This document shows, one piece after another, positions 37,271-46,876 of a DNA stretch of 64,000 nucleotides; position 1 is the stretch's first letter, and each line of letters opens with the position of its first letter. Below the pieces are notes generated by a model. That model was not told the origin of the DNA. It did not search any database and saw only the letters and a list, made by a program, of their open reading frames with translations. The position numbers and the translations under genes are program-made. The stretch comes from Planctomycetota bacterium (GTDB lineage Bacteria; Planctomycetota; UBA1135; GCA-002686595), in assembly GCA_016795205.1 (NCBI GenBank), contig JAEUHZ010000049.1, forward strand, positions 37,025 to 101,024, read 5' to 3'.

Positions 37271-38338
37271 TCACTTGGCCGAAGCCTGGAAGCTCGTGGT
37301 GCCGGAGAACTCCATGGACTGGTCGATCTTCATCTCCCGGCCCTGGACCTTGAGCGACATGGACTGCTCGGACTTGAACGACGTCGTGCCGGACAGGTCG
37401 AGCGCGTGGAAGTGGCCTGCGGCGACGTCCCACAGGAGCTCACCCTCGACGTCGAGCGAGTACTCGATGTCGATGCTGTCGAAGGACATCTCGTCGACGC
37501 CCTCCGGAGGATCCTGGTCGGCCATCTGCTCGCGCACTCGCGCGGTCATGTCCGTCTTGGCCTTCATCTCGATCGAGAGCTTGACCACCGCCAGCTTCGC
37601 ACCGCCGACCTCGCGCAGGCCGGTGAACTTGGCCTTGCACTTGCCCTCGATGTCGTCGCCGAACATGTCGGCCAGGTTCTCCATGCCCGAGGGGCCCATG
37701 CTCATGGAATCGGCGGCCGCGTCCTTGGGCTTCAGGCTGACGTTGCCACCTGGCGCGAGGACGTCGACGAGTTCCTTCGGATCGAGGTCCCACTCGGCGC
37801 CCTCCTCGACCTCGCCGTCCGGCAGCAGCGCCCGCAGGTCCATGTCCTCGCGCAGCCCCTCGAGCAGCTTCTCCTCGCCGCCGGCGGGCTCGAACGCGCG
37901 CTTGTAGTCCTTCTTGTCGGCGTCCCAGGTGAAGACCACCGACTTGCCTTCCAGTTCGCTCTCGGCGGACATGCTCGAGCTCTGGTCGCGCGACTGGCCC
38001 ATGATCTCCATCTTCATGGCCGTCGAGACGTCGCTCTTCAGCGCGTCGTAGGTGCGCTTCAGCTTGGCGGGCTTGCCGCCTGCGACCTTGGCGTACTCGT
38101 CGGAGACGACGAGCTTGTACTGGACGCCCATGGTCATCTCCATCTCGGGCATCATCCCGCCGCCGAGGCTCATCTGCATGTCCTCGAGGCTGAGGTCGGA
38201 CTTGACCTCGAAGGTCTTCGTGAGGCTCGTGCCCTCCGACACCGCGAACGCGATCCGGGTCTTGGGTGCGTTCGATGCGAGGAGCAGCGGCAGCGGGAGC
38301 AGCAGGCAGGGGAGGAGCAGGGCCTTCGTCGAGTTCAT
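37271..38338 (-). CDS. Secreted protein of unknown function, Met/Asp-rich
   Basis: This 355-residue protein has a signal peptide (MNSTKALLLPCLLLPLPLLLAS). The mature part alternates strands with a Met-rich loop (GGGMMPEMEMTMG), and SLTKTFEVKSDLSLEDMQM and SMSLKVQGREMKIDQSMEF look like amphipathic strands of a lipid-binding or barrel-like fold. A second low-complexity region is acidic (GEVEEGAEWDLDPKELVDV). I do not recognise the family. The ATG at 38338 begins the signal peptide. It is the first gene of a leftward unit with the gluzincin and DUF309 genes. Confidence 0.75.
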   Translation of the reverse strand: MNSTKALLLPCLLLPLPLLLASNAPKTRIAFAVSEGTSLTKTFEVKSDLSLEDMQMSLGGGMMPEMEMTMGVQYKLVVSDEYAKVAGGKPAKLKRTYDALKSDVSTAMKMEIMGQSRDQSSSMSAESELEGKSVVFTWDADKKDYKRAFEPAGGEEKLLEGLREDMDLRALLPDGEVEEGAEWDLDPKELVDVLAPGGNVSLKPKDAAADSMSMGPSGMENLADMFGDDIEGKCKAKFTGLREVGGAKLAVVKLSIEMKAKTDMTARVREQMADQDPPEGVDEMSFDSIDIEYSLDVEGELLWDVAAGHFHALDLSGTTSFKSEQSMSLKVQGREMKIDQSMEFSGTTSFQASAK

Positions 38339-38568
38339 GGTGTGCACCGTGCCGGTGCTGGGGTTCTGGAGGGGACGCCGACGGGGACTCCGCGCGCCGG
38401 TCCGGTCGGACGCCGCGAGTCTACCGGGAGCGGGCCGCCAGTCTTCAGCCGCTACAGGTTCGATACCGGCGCGCCGAGCGGCAATGGACGAGGCCCGCCC
38501 CACGCCACGGCGGGACGGGCCTCCAAGACCCTGCGGCGGATGGTCCGCCGCGGCTCAGGGACGCCGGG

Positions 38569-41500
38569 TCAGGGGCAGAAGGTGACGGACAGGCCGTCGC
38601 TCAGATTGAAGCCCGCTCCGCCCCCCGCCGGGTTGCGGTACCAGTACTGGAAGTTCCAGACCTCGCCGGCCGCGACCGGCCCCGGGAGCGTGTTGTAGTT
38701 CAGCGCGAAGCGGGCGTCCCCGATGAAGTCCGCCGAGACGATCTGCAGGCGGTAGATCGTGCCGCTCACGCAGCGGAAGCCGTTGCCGAAGGCGGTCTGG
38801 GTCGTGCCCTGGCCGTAGAAGAAGATGCCCACGCTGTTCGTCGGCAGTCCGGACGCGATGAGCTCGAAGTTGTTGTCCGAGATCCGCGGGCTGCCTTGGT
38901 AACCCATGAGCGCGCCGGGGCCCACGGAGTTCGGGGAGGTCACGCAGTAGTTGACCGGCGCCGGGCACGGCGGCGGCGGCGCCTCGATCCACAGGAGCTT
39001 CACGTCGTCGATGTTCCAGCCGCCGTAGTTCGTGGTGCCGTTCGTGCGGATGCGCCACTCGACCTGGACGGACGGGTTGTCGTTGGCGATCGGCCCGAGG
39101 AACAGCTCCTGGGTCACCCACGCGCCGTCGTTGAAGTTCGTCGTCGGGTTGATGTAGATCTGCTGACCGTTCACGAGGATCCGGGCTTGGTCGGACGCCG
39201 AGCCCTGGACCGAGAGCCAGCGCCGGAAGCGCAGGCGCACGTTCGTGGCGCCCGTGCAGTTCGTGATCGGCGTGCGCAAGTAGGTGTGGATGTTCGCGGC
39301 GTAGGCGCCGTTGAAGTTGCCCTGCCCGAGGTCCGTGCCCCAGATGCTGCTGGGGCTGAACGCGCTGGCCGGATCCGCCCAGCCGGTTCCGGTCTTGCCG
39401 GCCGGCGTGCCGCGTTCCCAGTCGTCCGTCGAGCTCGAGGTGTCGCCGAACGAGCCGTGCGTCCAGCCCTCGTCCGTCACCGCGTCGAAGTTGTGGAAGC
39501 GCAGCACGTGCACGATCCCGATGTCGAAGTCGACCAGGTTGTTGGGCGCCGAGGTCGGGAACTGGCCGACGCCAGCAGCGCTGTCCGTGCCGCGCACGTA
39601 GTACTCGACGTGCGCGGGCGCGGCGATGCCCGGGATGGCCGTGGTCCAGGCGTTGCCGCCCGTGTTCGCCATGGGGATCGACGTGAACGCGCCCCCGTCG
39701 ACCCGGTAGAACAGGTTCGCGGAGACGACCGGCGGGTTCTGGTTGGCCTGGATCGTCGCGTTCACGACGTACGGACCGTTCTGGTCCAGGGTGTCGGGCA
39801 GGTCGGTGACTCCGGACACCGTCACGGCCACCAGCGTCACGCCGGGGAAGCCCTGGTCGCGGAAGCCCAAGTCGATGTGCGTGTAGTGGGGCGTGCCGTT
39901 GTTGATGTTGCCGTCGTCGTCGTTCAGCGTCAGCCACTGCGTCTCGATGATCGAGCGGATGGTCGTCTGGTTGTAGGCGTTCATCCAGGCCAGGAAGATC
40001 GAGTTCGCGACCAGGTCGCCCTGCGTGTTGCCGAGCGCCGTGTTCAGCCGGCTGCGGATCTTCCAGGCGGCGCCCATCCAGACCTCGCCGTTGGCGTGCA
40101 CGCCGCCCGAGTGGCAACCGGGGTTCGCGTCACCGCAGAACTGGCGCGTGTTCGTGCCCGTGCGGATGAACGAGGTGCCCTGGAAGTTCTGCCCGACGAT
40201 CGCCGTGTCGAACACGTACATGGCCCAGACGTCGGCGTTGCCCTCGCCCATGCCGTCCGAACCGTTGCCGGTGAAGTACAGGTCGTTCAGCCAGTGCCCT
40301 TCCTCGTGGGCGATGACGGTCGAGTAGGCCGTGTTCGAGCAGCCGCCACCGGCGTTGTAGAAGTTGATCGAGCCGCCGTCGTAGTAGGCGTTGCAGGTGC
40401 CGCTGACCGCGGTGTTCGCGGTGACCGAGAAGTCGGCCTTCGTGTCGCTGGGATTCAGGGACTTGATGAAGTCCCGCACGAGCGGAACCACGCGCGAGCA
40501 GTTCGCCTGCGCCGTGACGCCGGCCACGGCCGGCGAGTTCATGGTCACGACGTTGCCCGTGGCCGCGTTCAGGGTCTCGGTCAGCGAGTACTCCGCTCCG
40601 GCGGCGTTCTGCGCGTTGGCCCACTGGCCGTTCGCGAACTGGAACGTCACCGAGGCGGGTGCGTTGACGCCCGGCAGCGTGAAGGCGCCATTGCCGTCCG
40701 TGTAGGTCACCACGGCGCCCGACGACACGCGGATGAAGCGCGCGGGCTGAGCCGTCGCCGGATTGCTCGCGATGTCGGGGAGCACGCCGGGCGAGGCGAA
40801 GGCGCTGACCGTGCCGCTGATGTCGAAGAAGTGGACGCTCTCCGTCGTGCGGTAGACCGCACCGTTCGAGGCGTCGACGAACACGTGCTTGCCGACCGGC
40901 TCGAAGCCCTCCTCCTGGAATTGGACGTCGGTCTTCCACGCGAGGCGGGGCGTGCGCTGGCCGTCCACGTCGTGCTGGTCGATGACCAGGACCGGCGCGT
41001 GGATGGCGGTCGGCAAGAGCCCCAGCTCGGAGCGGAACCACTCGGCCGCGCGCCGCGCGGCGCGCGTGGCATCGAGCGCCGGGGAGGTCGGGAAGTCCGC
41101 GACCCGCGGCATGCCCGTGGTGTGGATCGAAAGCAGCGCCCCGCGCGTGTCGAAGAGCACGTTGACGAGCCCGCCCTCGACCGGCACGCCGCGCACCGTC
41201 TGACGGAAGCGGACGGTCATCTTGTCCGTCGTGCCGATCATCCCGAGCGGCAGGTGCAGGACGTACTCGAGCACGAGCGTCTGGCCTTCGATCCCGTGCA
41301 GGGCCTCGCTCGCGGCCAGCGCCTCGCGCGCCAGCGCCTCGAAATCCCCGTCCTCACGCGGCGACCAGCGCGGCTCCGCGCGGCCGCCCGCGATCATCTC
41401 GATGTGGCCCGTGTCGAGCGCCACGAAGGGCCGCCAGTTCGGTCCGTGCTCGGCCTTCCAGGCTTCGAAAAGCTCGCCCAGCGGTGGGCGCGGCACGCGT

Positions 41501-41577
41501 GCCGGCGACTCCGACTGCGCGCCGGCGGTCGCCGTGACGAGGAGGGGGAGGAGGACGGAAAGGGCTCGAATCGTCAT
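38569..41577 (-). CDS. Large secreted metalloprotease, M4/M36-like with propeptide, MAM-like and shared C-terminal domain
   Basis: This 1002-residue protein has a signal peptide (MTIRALSVLLPLLVTATAGA). Residues of about 60-230 form a fungalysin/thermolysin-type propeptide (TVRFRQTVRGVPVEGGLVNV, RLAWKTDVQFQEEG). The catalytic zinc motif is HEEGH at His424 in TVIAHEEGHWLND, followed by GMGEGNADVWAMY (Glu third ligand) and CHSGGVHANGEVWMGAAW, close to the M4/M36 pattern. Then come a fibronectin-like segment (ANLFYRVDGGAFTSIP) and a MAM/jelly-roll-like domain (about 730-870; FHNFDAVTDEGWTHGSFG, GGWNIDDVKLLWIE). The end (about 875-1002) is the shared FGNGFRCVSGTIYRL...WYRN...FNL module. It probably digests extracellular protein. 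The ATG at 41577 starts the signal peptide. Confidence 0.88.
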   Translation of the reverse strand: MTIRALSVLLPLLVTATAGAQSESPARVPRPPLGELFEAWKAEHGPNWRPFVALDTGHIEMIAGGRAEPRWSPREDGDFEALAREALAASEALHGIEGQTLVLEYVLHLPLGMIGTTDKMTVRFRQTVRGVPVEGGLVNVLFDTRGALLSIHTTGMPRVADFPTSPALDATRAARRAAEWFRSELGLLPTAIHAPVLVIDQHDVDGQRTPRLAWKTDVQFQEEGFEPVGKHVFVDASNGAVYRTTESVHFFDISGTVSAFASPGVLPDIASNPATAQPARFIRVSSGAVVTYTDGNGAFTLPGVNAPASVTFQFANGQWANAQNAAGAEYSLTETLNAATGNVVTMNSPAVAGVTAQANCSRVVPLVRDFIKSLNPSDTKADFSVTANTAVSGTCNAYYDGGSINFYNAGGGCSNTAYSTVIAHEEGHWLNDLYFTGNGSDGMGEGNADVWAMYVFDTAIVGQNFQGTSFIRTGTNTRQFCGDANPGCHSGGVHANGEVWMGAAWKIRSRLNTALGNTQGDLVANSIFLAWMNAYNQTTIRSIIETQWLTLNDDDGNINNGTPHYTHIDLGFRDQGFPGVTLVAVTVSGVTDLPDTLDQNGPYVVNATIQANQNPPVVSANLFYRVDGGAFTSIPMANTGGNAWTTAIPGIAAPAHVEYYVRGTDSAAGVGQFPTSAPNNLVDFDIGIVHVLRFHNFDAVTDEGWTHGSFGDTSSSTDDWERGTPAGKTGTGWADPASAFSPSSIWGTDLGQGNFNGAYAANIHTYLRTPITNCTGATNVRLRFRRWLSVQGSASDQARILVNGQQIYINPTTNFNDGAWVTQELFLGPIANDNPSVQVEWRIRTNGTTNYGGWNIDDVKLLWIEAPPPPCPAPVNYCVTSPNSVGPGALMGYQGSPRISDNNFELIASGLPTNSVGIFFYGQGTTQTAFGNGFRCVSGTIYRLQIVSADFIGDARFALNYNTLPGPVAAGEVWNFQYWYRNPAGGGAGFNLSDGLSVTFCP

Positions 41578-41962
41578 GGATGGGGTCGGCCGGCTCGCGC
41601 CGGTGCTTCTCGTCGAGGAGAGAACGTCGAGCGCCTGTGGGGCGCCGGGTGCGGATCGATCCGCGGTGCGAGCCCGCCGCGGAAGGTCCATCTTGCGTAT
41701 GGAACGCAGGGCCCGCGACCCAGGTTCCTGGCCGGCGGGGTCAAATATGATTCTAGCGCAAGAACTCCGTAAGGGGGCGTTCGCTCGCGCCGAGACGACC
41801 CCAGGCGGCCCCGGGCTGGGCTCCCCTGCGTCTTCCATCCCGAAGCCTACCCCGCGGAGCGCTGTGGCCGTGGAGGTTCACGCAGCGCCGCGAACTCGGC
41901 TGCCTAGGGGAGGCAGGCGTCAGGAGCGCGGAGCAGCGGTCGACGCTCTGCGCTCCGGGTCC
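41578..41962. other. Intergenic region upstream of the metalloprotease
   Basis: These 385 bp hold no convincing gene. A distinctly AT-richer patch lies at about 41741-41775 (see promoter entry). The rest is GC-rich with no repeat or RNA gene seen. Confidence 0.5.
41741..41775 (-). promoter_or_regulatory. Possible leftward promoter for the metalloprotease gene
   Basis: This is one of the most AT-rich short stretches in the window. On the minus strand it holds TAGAAT (41755-41750) and CATATT (41749-41744), either of which could be a -10 box. No matching -35 hexamer at 17 bp is convincing, so this is only a placement guess. Confidence 0.25.
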
Positions 41963-42127
41963 TCAGCGCCAGGCGATGAACGCCAGCAGACAGGCCACGA
42001 CGATGCACAGGACCAGCGTCGTGACGAAGGGCACGCTGGCCGGACGCAGCGCGTGCGGCGCTGGCGGGAGGTCGATTGCCCGATGCTGGGAGCCGAGCGC
42101 GCGCTCGGATCCAGGAGGGGGAGCCAT
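41963..42127 (-). CDS. Possible small single-pass membrane protein
   Basis: This is a 54-codon frame from the ATG at 42127. The product has a polar start (MAPPPGSERALGSQHRAI) and ends in a clear transmembrane helix VTTLVLCIVVACLLAFIAW followed by Arg and the stop. The hydrophobic tail is hard to explain by chance in such GC-rich DNA. However, no ribosome site is visible and the N-terminal part is unremarkable, so it may be a tail-anchored small protein or a false positive. Confidence 0.4.
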   Translation of the reverse strand: MAPPPGSERALGSQHRAIDLPPAPHALRPASVPFVTTLVLCIVVACLLAFIAWR

Positions 42128-42263
42128 GGCAGAAACTCGACTGCTCGGATGCGTCTCGCGGTGTGGCGGTCGGCGGCGCGCCGGAACGGGTGGCCCCCGA
42201 CCGACGTCAGAGATACCACGGAAGTCCGATTCCTGCGGAAGATCCGGTGAGGAGGACGTTGGA

Positions 42264-44858
42264 ATGGGAACCACGCTGGCCTCGCCCGCCGCCTCCGACC
42301 ACGCCCTGACCTTGCGCTTCGCCATGCCGCACCCCATCCGCCCGGCCGTGCTCCTGTCCGTCCTTGCCGCCTGCCTGCCGGTCGTTGCCGGGACCGCCGC
42401 CGTTCCGCAGCAGGCCTCGACCGAGGCCGAGCTGGGCTACCTGGGGTTCCAGCCGCCGGAGGTCACGGACATCCGCGTCGACGAGGTCCTGCTGCACGAG
42501 GACACGAGCGGGGGCGTCCTCCAGGCCCTCCACGGCCTGGCGGCAGCGCGCGGCGGGGGCTTCGCGTTGATCTGGCGCGACCAGCGCGACGGCATGCTGA
42601 GCTTCTACTGGGCGCGACTCGACGCGAACGGCGCCCTGCGCGAGCCCGAGCGACCCGTCGCGGCCGTGCCCGGGACGACGCGCCGCTTCGATCCGGCCGT
42701 CGCGATCGCTCCCGATGGCTCGGGGGGCGTCGCCTGGGTCTCGCGCCATGGGGGGCAGCAGCGCCCCTGGCTGCGGACGTTCGACGCCGAGGGGGCCTTC
42801 TACGGCACCGACCGGGCCGTCGAGGTCAGCGAACCGCCGCCCGAGAAGCCCTCGGGCGGTCCCGGGGCGGGACGCGGCGGCGCGGCTGCGCGCGGCCGCG
42901 ATGCCGCGCCGGCGCCGCGCTCTCCCGTGATGCTCGCGCGCGCGGACGGGTCCCGGACCCTGCTGTGGAGCGAGGGCACGCGCCTGCGCGCCGCGAGCTT
43001 CGACGTCGCCGGCGGTCCGCTGCGCCTGCCCTGGGATCTCGCCACGGCCAGCGGCGAGGTCGAGGTCGGGCTGCGAGCCGTGGAGGACGCGCAGGGCGGG
43101 CTCGGCCTGCTGTGGACCGCCTCGGGCAGCGTGAGCTTCGCCCGTCCCGACCCGCAGGGCGGCAAGGCCGTGTCCCAGTCGCTCGGCGCGGGGCGTGCCC
43201 GCACGCTGCTCGCGGATCCGGCCGGCGGCTTCGTCGCGCTGCTCGTGCGCGGCGAAGCCGCCGTGCTGCGACGCATCGGCGCGGACGGCAAGCTCGGGGC
43301 CGAGTCCGTCTGGTCCGCTCCCGGCCTGCGCGACGCCGACCTGGCGGCCGCGCCGGGCGGGCTCGCGCTGCTGGTCACGGTCGGCGCGCCGCCCCCGCGC
43401 GCCGGGCGCGACGGCGCGCGCGCGGACCCGCCCGCGCCGCGGGACGGCGGGCGGGGCGCCGCCGGCGCGGACCTGGGGCCCGCGCGGCTGGAACTCGTGC
43501 TCCTCGATGCGGCCTTCGCGCCCACGGAGCCGCCGATCCCGATCACGACCGGCGCGGCGCGCGAGGTCGGCGGCGCCCACCTGGGATCGAACGGCGAGCG
43601 CCTGCTCGCGGCCTGGAACGACGCGCGCCAGGGCGATGCCGACATCTTCGCCCGCGTCTTCGATGCTGCGCGCACGGGCGACGAGCGGCTTGGGCCGGAA
43701 CAGCGCGTGAACACCGACTTCGCGAGCTCGGACCAGATCAAGCCCGATGTCGACGCGCTCGGGGACCGCGGCTTGGCCGTCTGGCAGGACCGTCGCGATG
43801 GTCCCGGCGCGATCTACGCGCGGCGCTTCGACCTGGCGGGACCCCAAGGGCCGGAGCTGGTGCTGCCGCGGCCTGTGGGCGGCGCGGAGCGAGCCATCCC
43901 CGCCGGCGGCGCCATGGAGCCGGCCGTGGCGCTGCGGCCCGACGGGTCGGCGCTCGTGGCGTGGGTGCAGCGCGACGGCGGGCGCTCGCGCGTGCTGGGG
44001 CAGGTGCTCGACGCGACCGGCGGGGCGCGCTCGCCGCTGCTCGAAATCGACGCCCGCGAGGGAGCGAGCCACGAGCGGGCGGCGGTCGCGCGGCTCGCGG
44101 GAGAGCGCGGATGGATCGTCGTCTGGCCGGCTGGGGGTGATCTGGGCATCCACGCGCGGCGCGTGGCGCCCGACGGCGCCTTCCCGGGGCCCGCGCGGCG
44201 CGTGAACGAGGGCGACGACACGACGCGGCACGCGGACGTCGCGCTGCTCGACGACGGGCGGCTCGTGGCCGGCTGGAGCGTGCACAAGCGCGGTGCACCC
44301 GAGGACAAGCACTGGAGCGTGCGCGCGCGCTTCCTCGACGCCGAGGGCACGCCGAAGGGCGGCGAGCTGGCGTTCGAGCCCTCGCGCCGCAACGAGGACC
44401 ACGACCCGGTGTTCGCGCCGGCCAAGGGCGGCGGGTTCCTCATGGCCTGGTGCTCGGGCCTGCCCGGCGATCCCACCCACGACGTGAACGTGCGCTTGTT
44501 CGACGCGCAGGGGCGACCGGCGGGACCGAACCTGACGCCCTGCTTCCTGGCGAACGAGCAGGACTTGCCGGACGTCACGCGCCTCGCCGACGGCAGCTTC
44601 GCGGTCGTGTGGGAGGACGACGTCTCCTACTTCGACCACGTCTACGTCCGCCGCATCGCGGCCGACGGCCGCTCGATGGGGCCCTGGATGCGGGTCAACA
44701 AGCTCGACACGAAGTTCATCGCCGACCGCGTCGAGCCGCGCATCACTGCGCTGGGCGACGGCTGGGCCGCGGTGTACGCCGACCGCCAGCGCTCGCAGGG
44801 TTTCGACACGCGCCTCAAGATCGTCGGACCGCGGTTCGACGCCCCGGGCGGCGGCTGA
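42264..44858 (+). CDS. Secreted beta-propeller-like protein
   Basis: This is an 864-residue protein if translation starts at the ATG at 42264, which has a perfect SD (ggagga, 7-nt spacing). A later in-frame ATG at 42324 would give a conventional signal peptide (MPHPIRPAVLLSVLAACLPV). The body is a chain of blades such as GGFALIWRDQRDGMLSFYWA, GGVAWVSRHGGQQRPWL, RLLAAWNDARQGDADIFARV, GLAVWQDRRDGPGAIYARRF and SALVAWVQRDGGRSRVLGQV, each ending in a variant of 'W.DxRxG...aR.fd'. A Gly/Ala/Arg linker interrupts them near residue 200. These repeats are common in large exported planctomycete proteins and their ligands are unknown. No C-terminal sorting domain is present. Confidence 0.82.
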   Translation: MGTTLASPAASDHALTLRFAMPHPIRPAVLLSVLAACLPVVAGTAAVPQQASTEAELGYLGFQPPEVTDIRVDEVLLHEDTSGGVLQALHGLAAARGGGFALIWRDQRDGMLSFYWARLDANGALREPERPVAAVPGTTRRFDPAVAIAPDGSGGVAWVSRHGGQQRPWLRTFDAEGAFYGTDRAVEVSEPPPEKPSGGPGAGRGGAAARGRDAAPAPRSPVMLARADGSRTLLWSEGTRLRAASFDVAGGPLRLPWDLATASGEVEVGLRAVEDAQGGLGLLWTASGSVSFARPDPQGGKAVSQSLGAGRARTLLADPAGGFVALLVRGEAAVLRRIGADGKLGAESVWSAPGLRDADLAAAPGGLALLVTVGAPPPRAGRDGARADPPAPRDGGRGAAGADLGPARLELVLLDAAFAPTEPPIPITTGAAREVGGAHLGSNGERLLAAWNDARQGDADIFARVFDAARTGDERLGPEQRVNTDFASSDQIKPDVDALGDRGLAVWQDRRDGPGAIYARRFDLAGPQGPELVLPRPVGGAERAIPAGGAMEPAVALRPDGSALVAWVQRDGGRSRVLGQVLDATGGARSPLLEIDAREGASHERAAVARLAGERGWIVVWPAGGDLGIHARRVAPDGAFPGPARRVNEGDDTTRHADVALLDDGRLVAGWSVHKRGAPEDKHWSVRARFLDAEGTPKGGELAFEPSRRNEDHDPVFAPAKGGGFLMAWCSGLPGDPTHDVNVRLFDAQGRPAGPNLTPCFLANEQDLPDVTRLADGSFAVVWEDDVSYFDHVYVRRIAADGRSMGPWMRVNKLDTKFIADRVEPRITALGDGWAAVYADRQRSQGFDTRLKIVGPRFDAPGGG

Positions 44859-45311
44859 GTGGGGCGTGCGCGCCGCAGCGCGGCGTCGAGCAACACGGGC
44901 GGACGGGCCGGCCGCAGCCGCGGGGCCGCGCTTCCGCCACCGCCCGGATCCGGGGAACCCAGCACGCGGGCCGCCCGTCCAAGCCGGCGGATCGGTGCCG
45001 ACGGCACCCTAGGAGCTCCCTCGCGGCTCGGGTCGCCTCAGGAGCGGCACGGATCCCGACGCCGGCGTCGCTCGCCGGCGTCCCTTGCTTTCGGGGCGGC
45101 GCGCGCGTCCGTGCACGCTCGGTCGCCGCGACCGCGGCCCGCACGCCGCGCGCGCGGCAGGACACGTGCCTGACGCGAGGCTCCTGGAGCGCGGCGCGCT
45201 GCGCCACGCCGCTGGCGCCGCTCCCCGGGCGCCGCTCGCGAGGAGCGGCGTGCACGCGGCGCGAGGATCGCGCCCGCCGAACCGCTATCTTGCGCGGCGC
45301 GAGAGCCGCGC
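44859..45311. other. 453-bp intergenic region before pyruvate kinase
   Basis: No gene, RNA or repeat array is seen. It is uniformly GC-rich. One 8-bp hairpin (arms 45230-45237 and 45243-45250) lies about 60 bp before the pyk start and could be a leader structure or chance. Presumably it holds the pyk promoter. Confidence 0.45.
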
Positions 45312-46781
45312 ATGAGCACCCACCTGCACCGTCCACCCACCTACGCCGCGCGGCGCTCGAGCGCGACGGCGCACACGAAGATCGTGGCCACGATCGGACC
45401 GGCCAGTGAGGACCGCATCGGCGAGCTCGTCGACGCCGGGATGTCCGTCGCGCGCATCAACCTGTCCCACGGGACGCCCGACGACTTCCTGCGGCGCGTC
45501 GAGAAGATCCGCGCGGTGGCCGACGAGCGCGCGGCCGCGGTCGGCATCCTGACCGACATTCAGGGGCCCAAGATGCGCATGGGCCGCTTCGAGGGCGGCC
45601 GGCGCGAGGTCGAGGTGGGCGAGGTCCTGATCCTGCGCGAGGGCAAGGGACTGTCGGCCACCGGCGAGGTCGTGTTCGAGTTCACCGGGTTCCAGGAGGC
45701 CGTGCAGCCCGGCCACCGCGTGCTGCTCGCCGACGGGCAGGTCGAGCTCGTGGCCGAGGACGTCGAGGCTGGCGCGATTCGCGCGCGCGTCACCCGGCCC
45801 GGCGCGATCGGCGACCGCAAGGGCGTGCACTTCCCCGACTCGGCGGTGCGCTACGAGCTGCCGACGCAGGAGGACCGGGCGAATCTGGAGCTCTCCCGCC
45901 GCGCCGGCGTCGACTTCATCGGCATCTCCTTCGTGTCTCGCAAGGAGGAAGTGCGCGCGGTGCGCGCGCTGTGCCCCGAGGCGCTCATGATCGCCAAGAT
46001 CGAGCGCATGGCGGCGCTCGAGAACCTGGACGACATCCTGGCCGAGGCCGACGGCGTGATGGTCGCGCGCGGCGACCTGGGCGTGGAGGCCGAGCTGGAG
46101 CAACTGCCCCTGATCCAGAAGTCGATCCTGGCGGCCTCCGTGCGCTCGGGGAAGTTCGCCATCACCGCCACGGAGATGCTCGAGTCCATGATCGAGAGCT
46201 CGCGTCCCACGCGCGCCGAGGTCACCGACGTGGCGAACGCGGTGCTCGACGGCAGCGACGCGGTGATGCTCTCGGCCGAGACCGCGGTGGGTCAGTTCCC
46301 GGTCGAGGCGGTGGCCACGATGAGCCGCATCGCGCGCGCCGTCGAGACCAGCCAGCGCTACCGCGACATCGCGCGCCCCTCGTTCCGCGCGGCCGAGTTC
46401 AACTTCTCGAACGCCGCCGCGATGGCCGCGGTGCAGGCCGCGGAGGCGCTGCGCATCCCGAAGATCGTGTGCTTCACGGAGACCGGCAACACCGTGCGGC
46501 TGATCTCCCGCTACCGTCCCAGCGCCGAGGTCATCGGCCTGACGCCGCACCAGCGCGTCGTGAACAGCATGACGATCCTGGCGCACGTGCGGCCGTTCCT
46601 CGTGCGCCGCGAACGCAGCCTCGAGGACATGATCGCGATGGCGAGCGAGATGCTCGTCTTGCGCGACCTGGCGCAGTACGGCGACCCGATCGTGTTCGTG
46701 GCCGGCGTGCCGGCCGGAGTGGCTCGCTCCACGAACGTGGTCAAGCTGCACAGGATCGGTGAAGAGGTGCGCCTGCACTGA
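45312..46781 (+). CDS. pyk: Pyruvate kinase
   Basis: This 489-residue enzyme converts phosphoenolpyruvate and ADP to pyruvate and ATP. Key motifs are complete: TKIVATIGPAS, ARINLSHG, TDIQGPKMRMGRF, active-site Lys in MIAKIERMAALENLDDI, VARGDLGVE (acidic metal ligands), TATEMLESMI and SDAVMLSAETAVGQFPVEA. The C-terminal regulatory domain (about 360-480) ends VRSTNVVKLHRIG-like (ARSTNVVKLHRI). An N-terminal tail of about 20 residues precedes the barrel. Length is that of ordinary bacterial enzymes without the extra PEP-utiliser domain. It is monocistronic and convergent with the TPR lipoprotein. Confidence 0.97.
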   Translation: MSTHLHRPPTYAARRSSATAHTKIVATIGPASEDRIGELVDAGMSVARINLSHGTPDDFLRRVEKIRAVADERAAAVGILTDIQGPKMRMGRFEGGRREVEVGEVLILREGKGLSATGEVVFEFTGFQEAVQPGHRVLLADGQVELVAEDVEAGAIRARVTRPGAIGDRKGVHFPDSAVRYELPTQEDRANLELSRRAGVDFIGISFVSRKEEVRAVRALCPEALMIAKIERMAALENLDDILAEADGVMVARGDLGVEAELEQLPLIQKSILAASVRSGKFAITATEMLESMIESSRPTRAEVTDVANAVLDGSDAVMLSAETAVGQFPVEAVATMSRIARAVETSQRYRDIARPSFRAAEFNFSNAAAMAAVQAAEALRIPKIVCFTETGNTVRLISRYRPSAEVIGLTPHQRVVNSMTILAHVRPFLVRRERSLEDMIAMASEMLVLRDLAQYGDPIVFVAGVPAGVARSTNVVKLHRIGEEVRLH

Positions 46782-46805
46782 CCCGCGAACGAGCCCGGCG
46801 TGCGA

Positions 46806-46825
46806 GCCCGGGCGAGGGCCCGGGC
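46806..46825. terminator. Candidate hairpin after pyk
   Basis: Two copies of the palindrome gcccgggc (46806-46813, 46818-46825) can pair into an 8-bp stem with a 4-nt loop, within two 12-bp direct repeats (gggcgagggccc). It lies between the convergent pyk and TPR lipoprotein stops, with no T-run. Confidence 0.35.
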
Positions 46826-46876
46826 GAGGGCCCGCCGGAGCGCGCGGGGCGCCGGGCGCGAGGGGGCGCGCTGCCC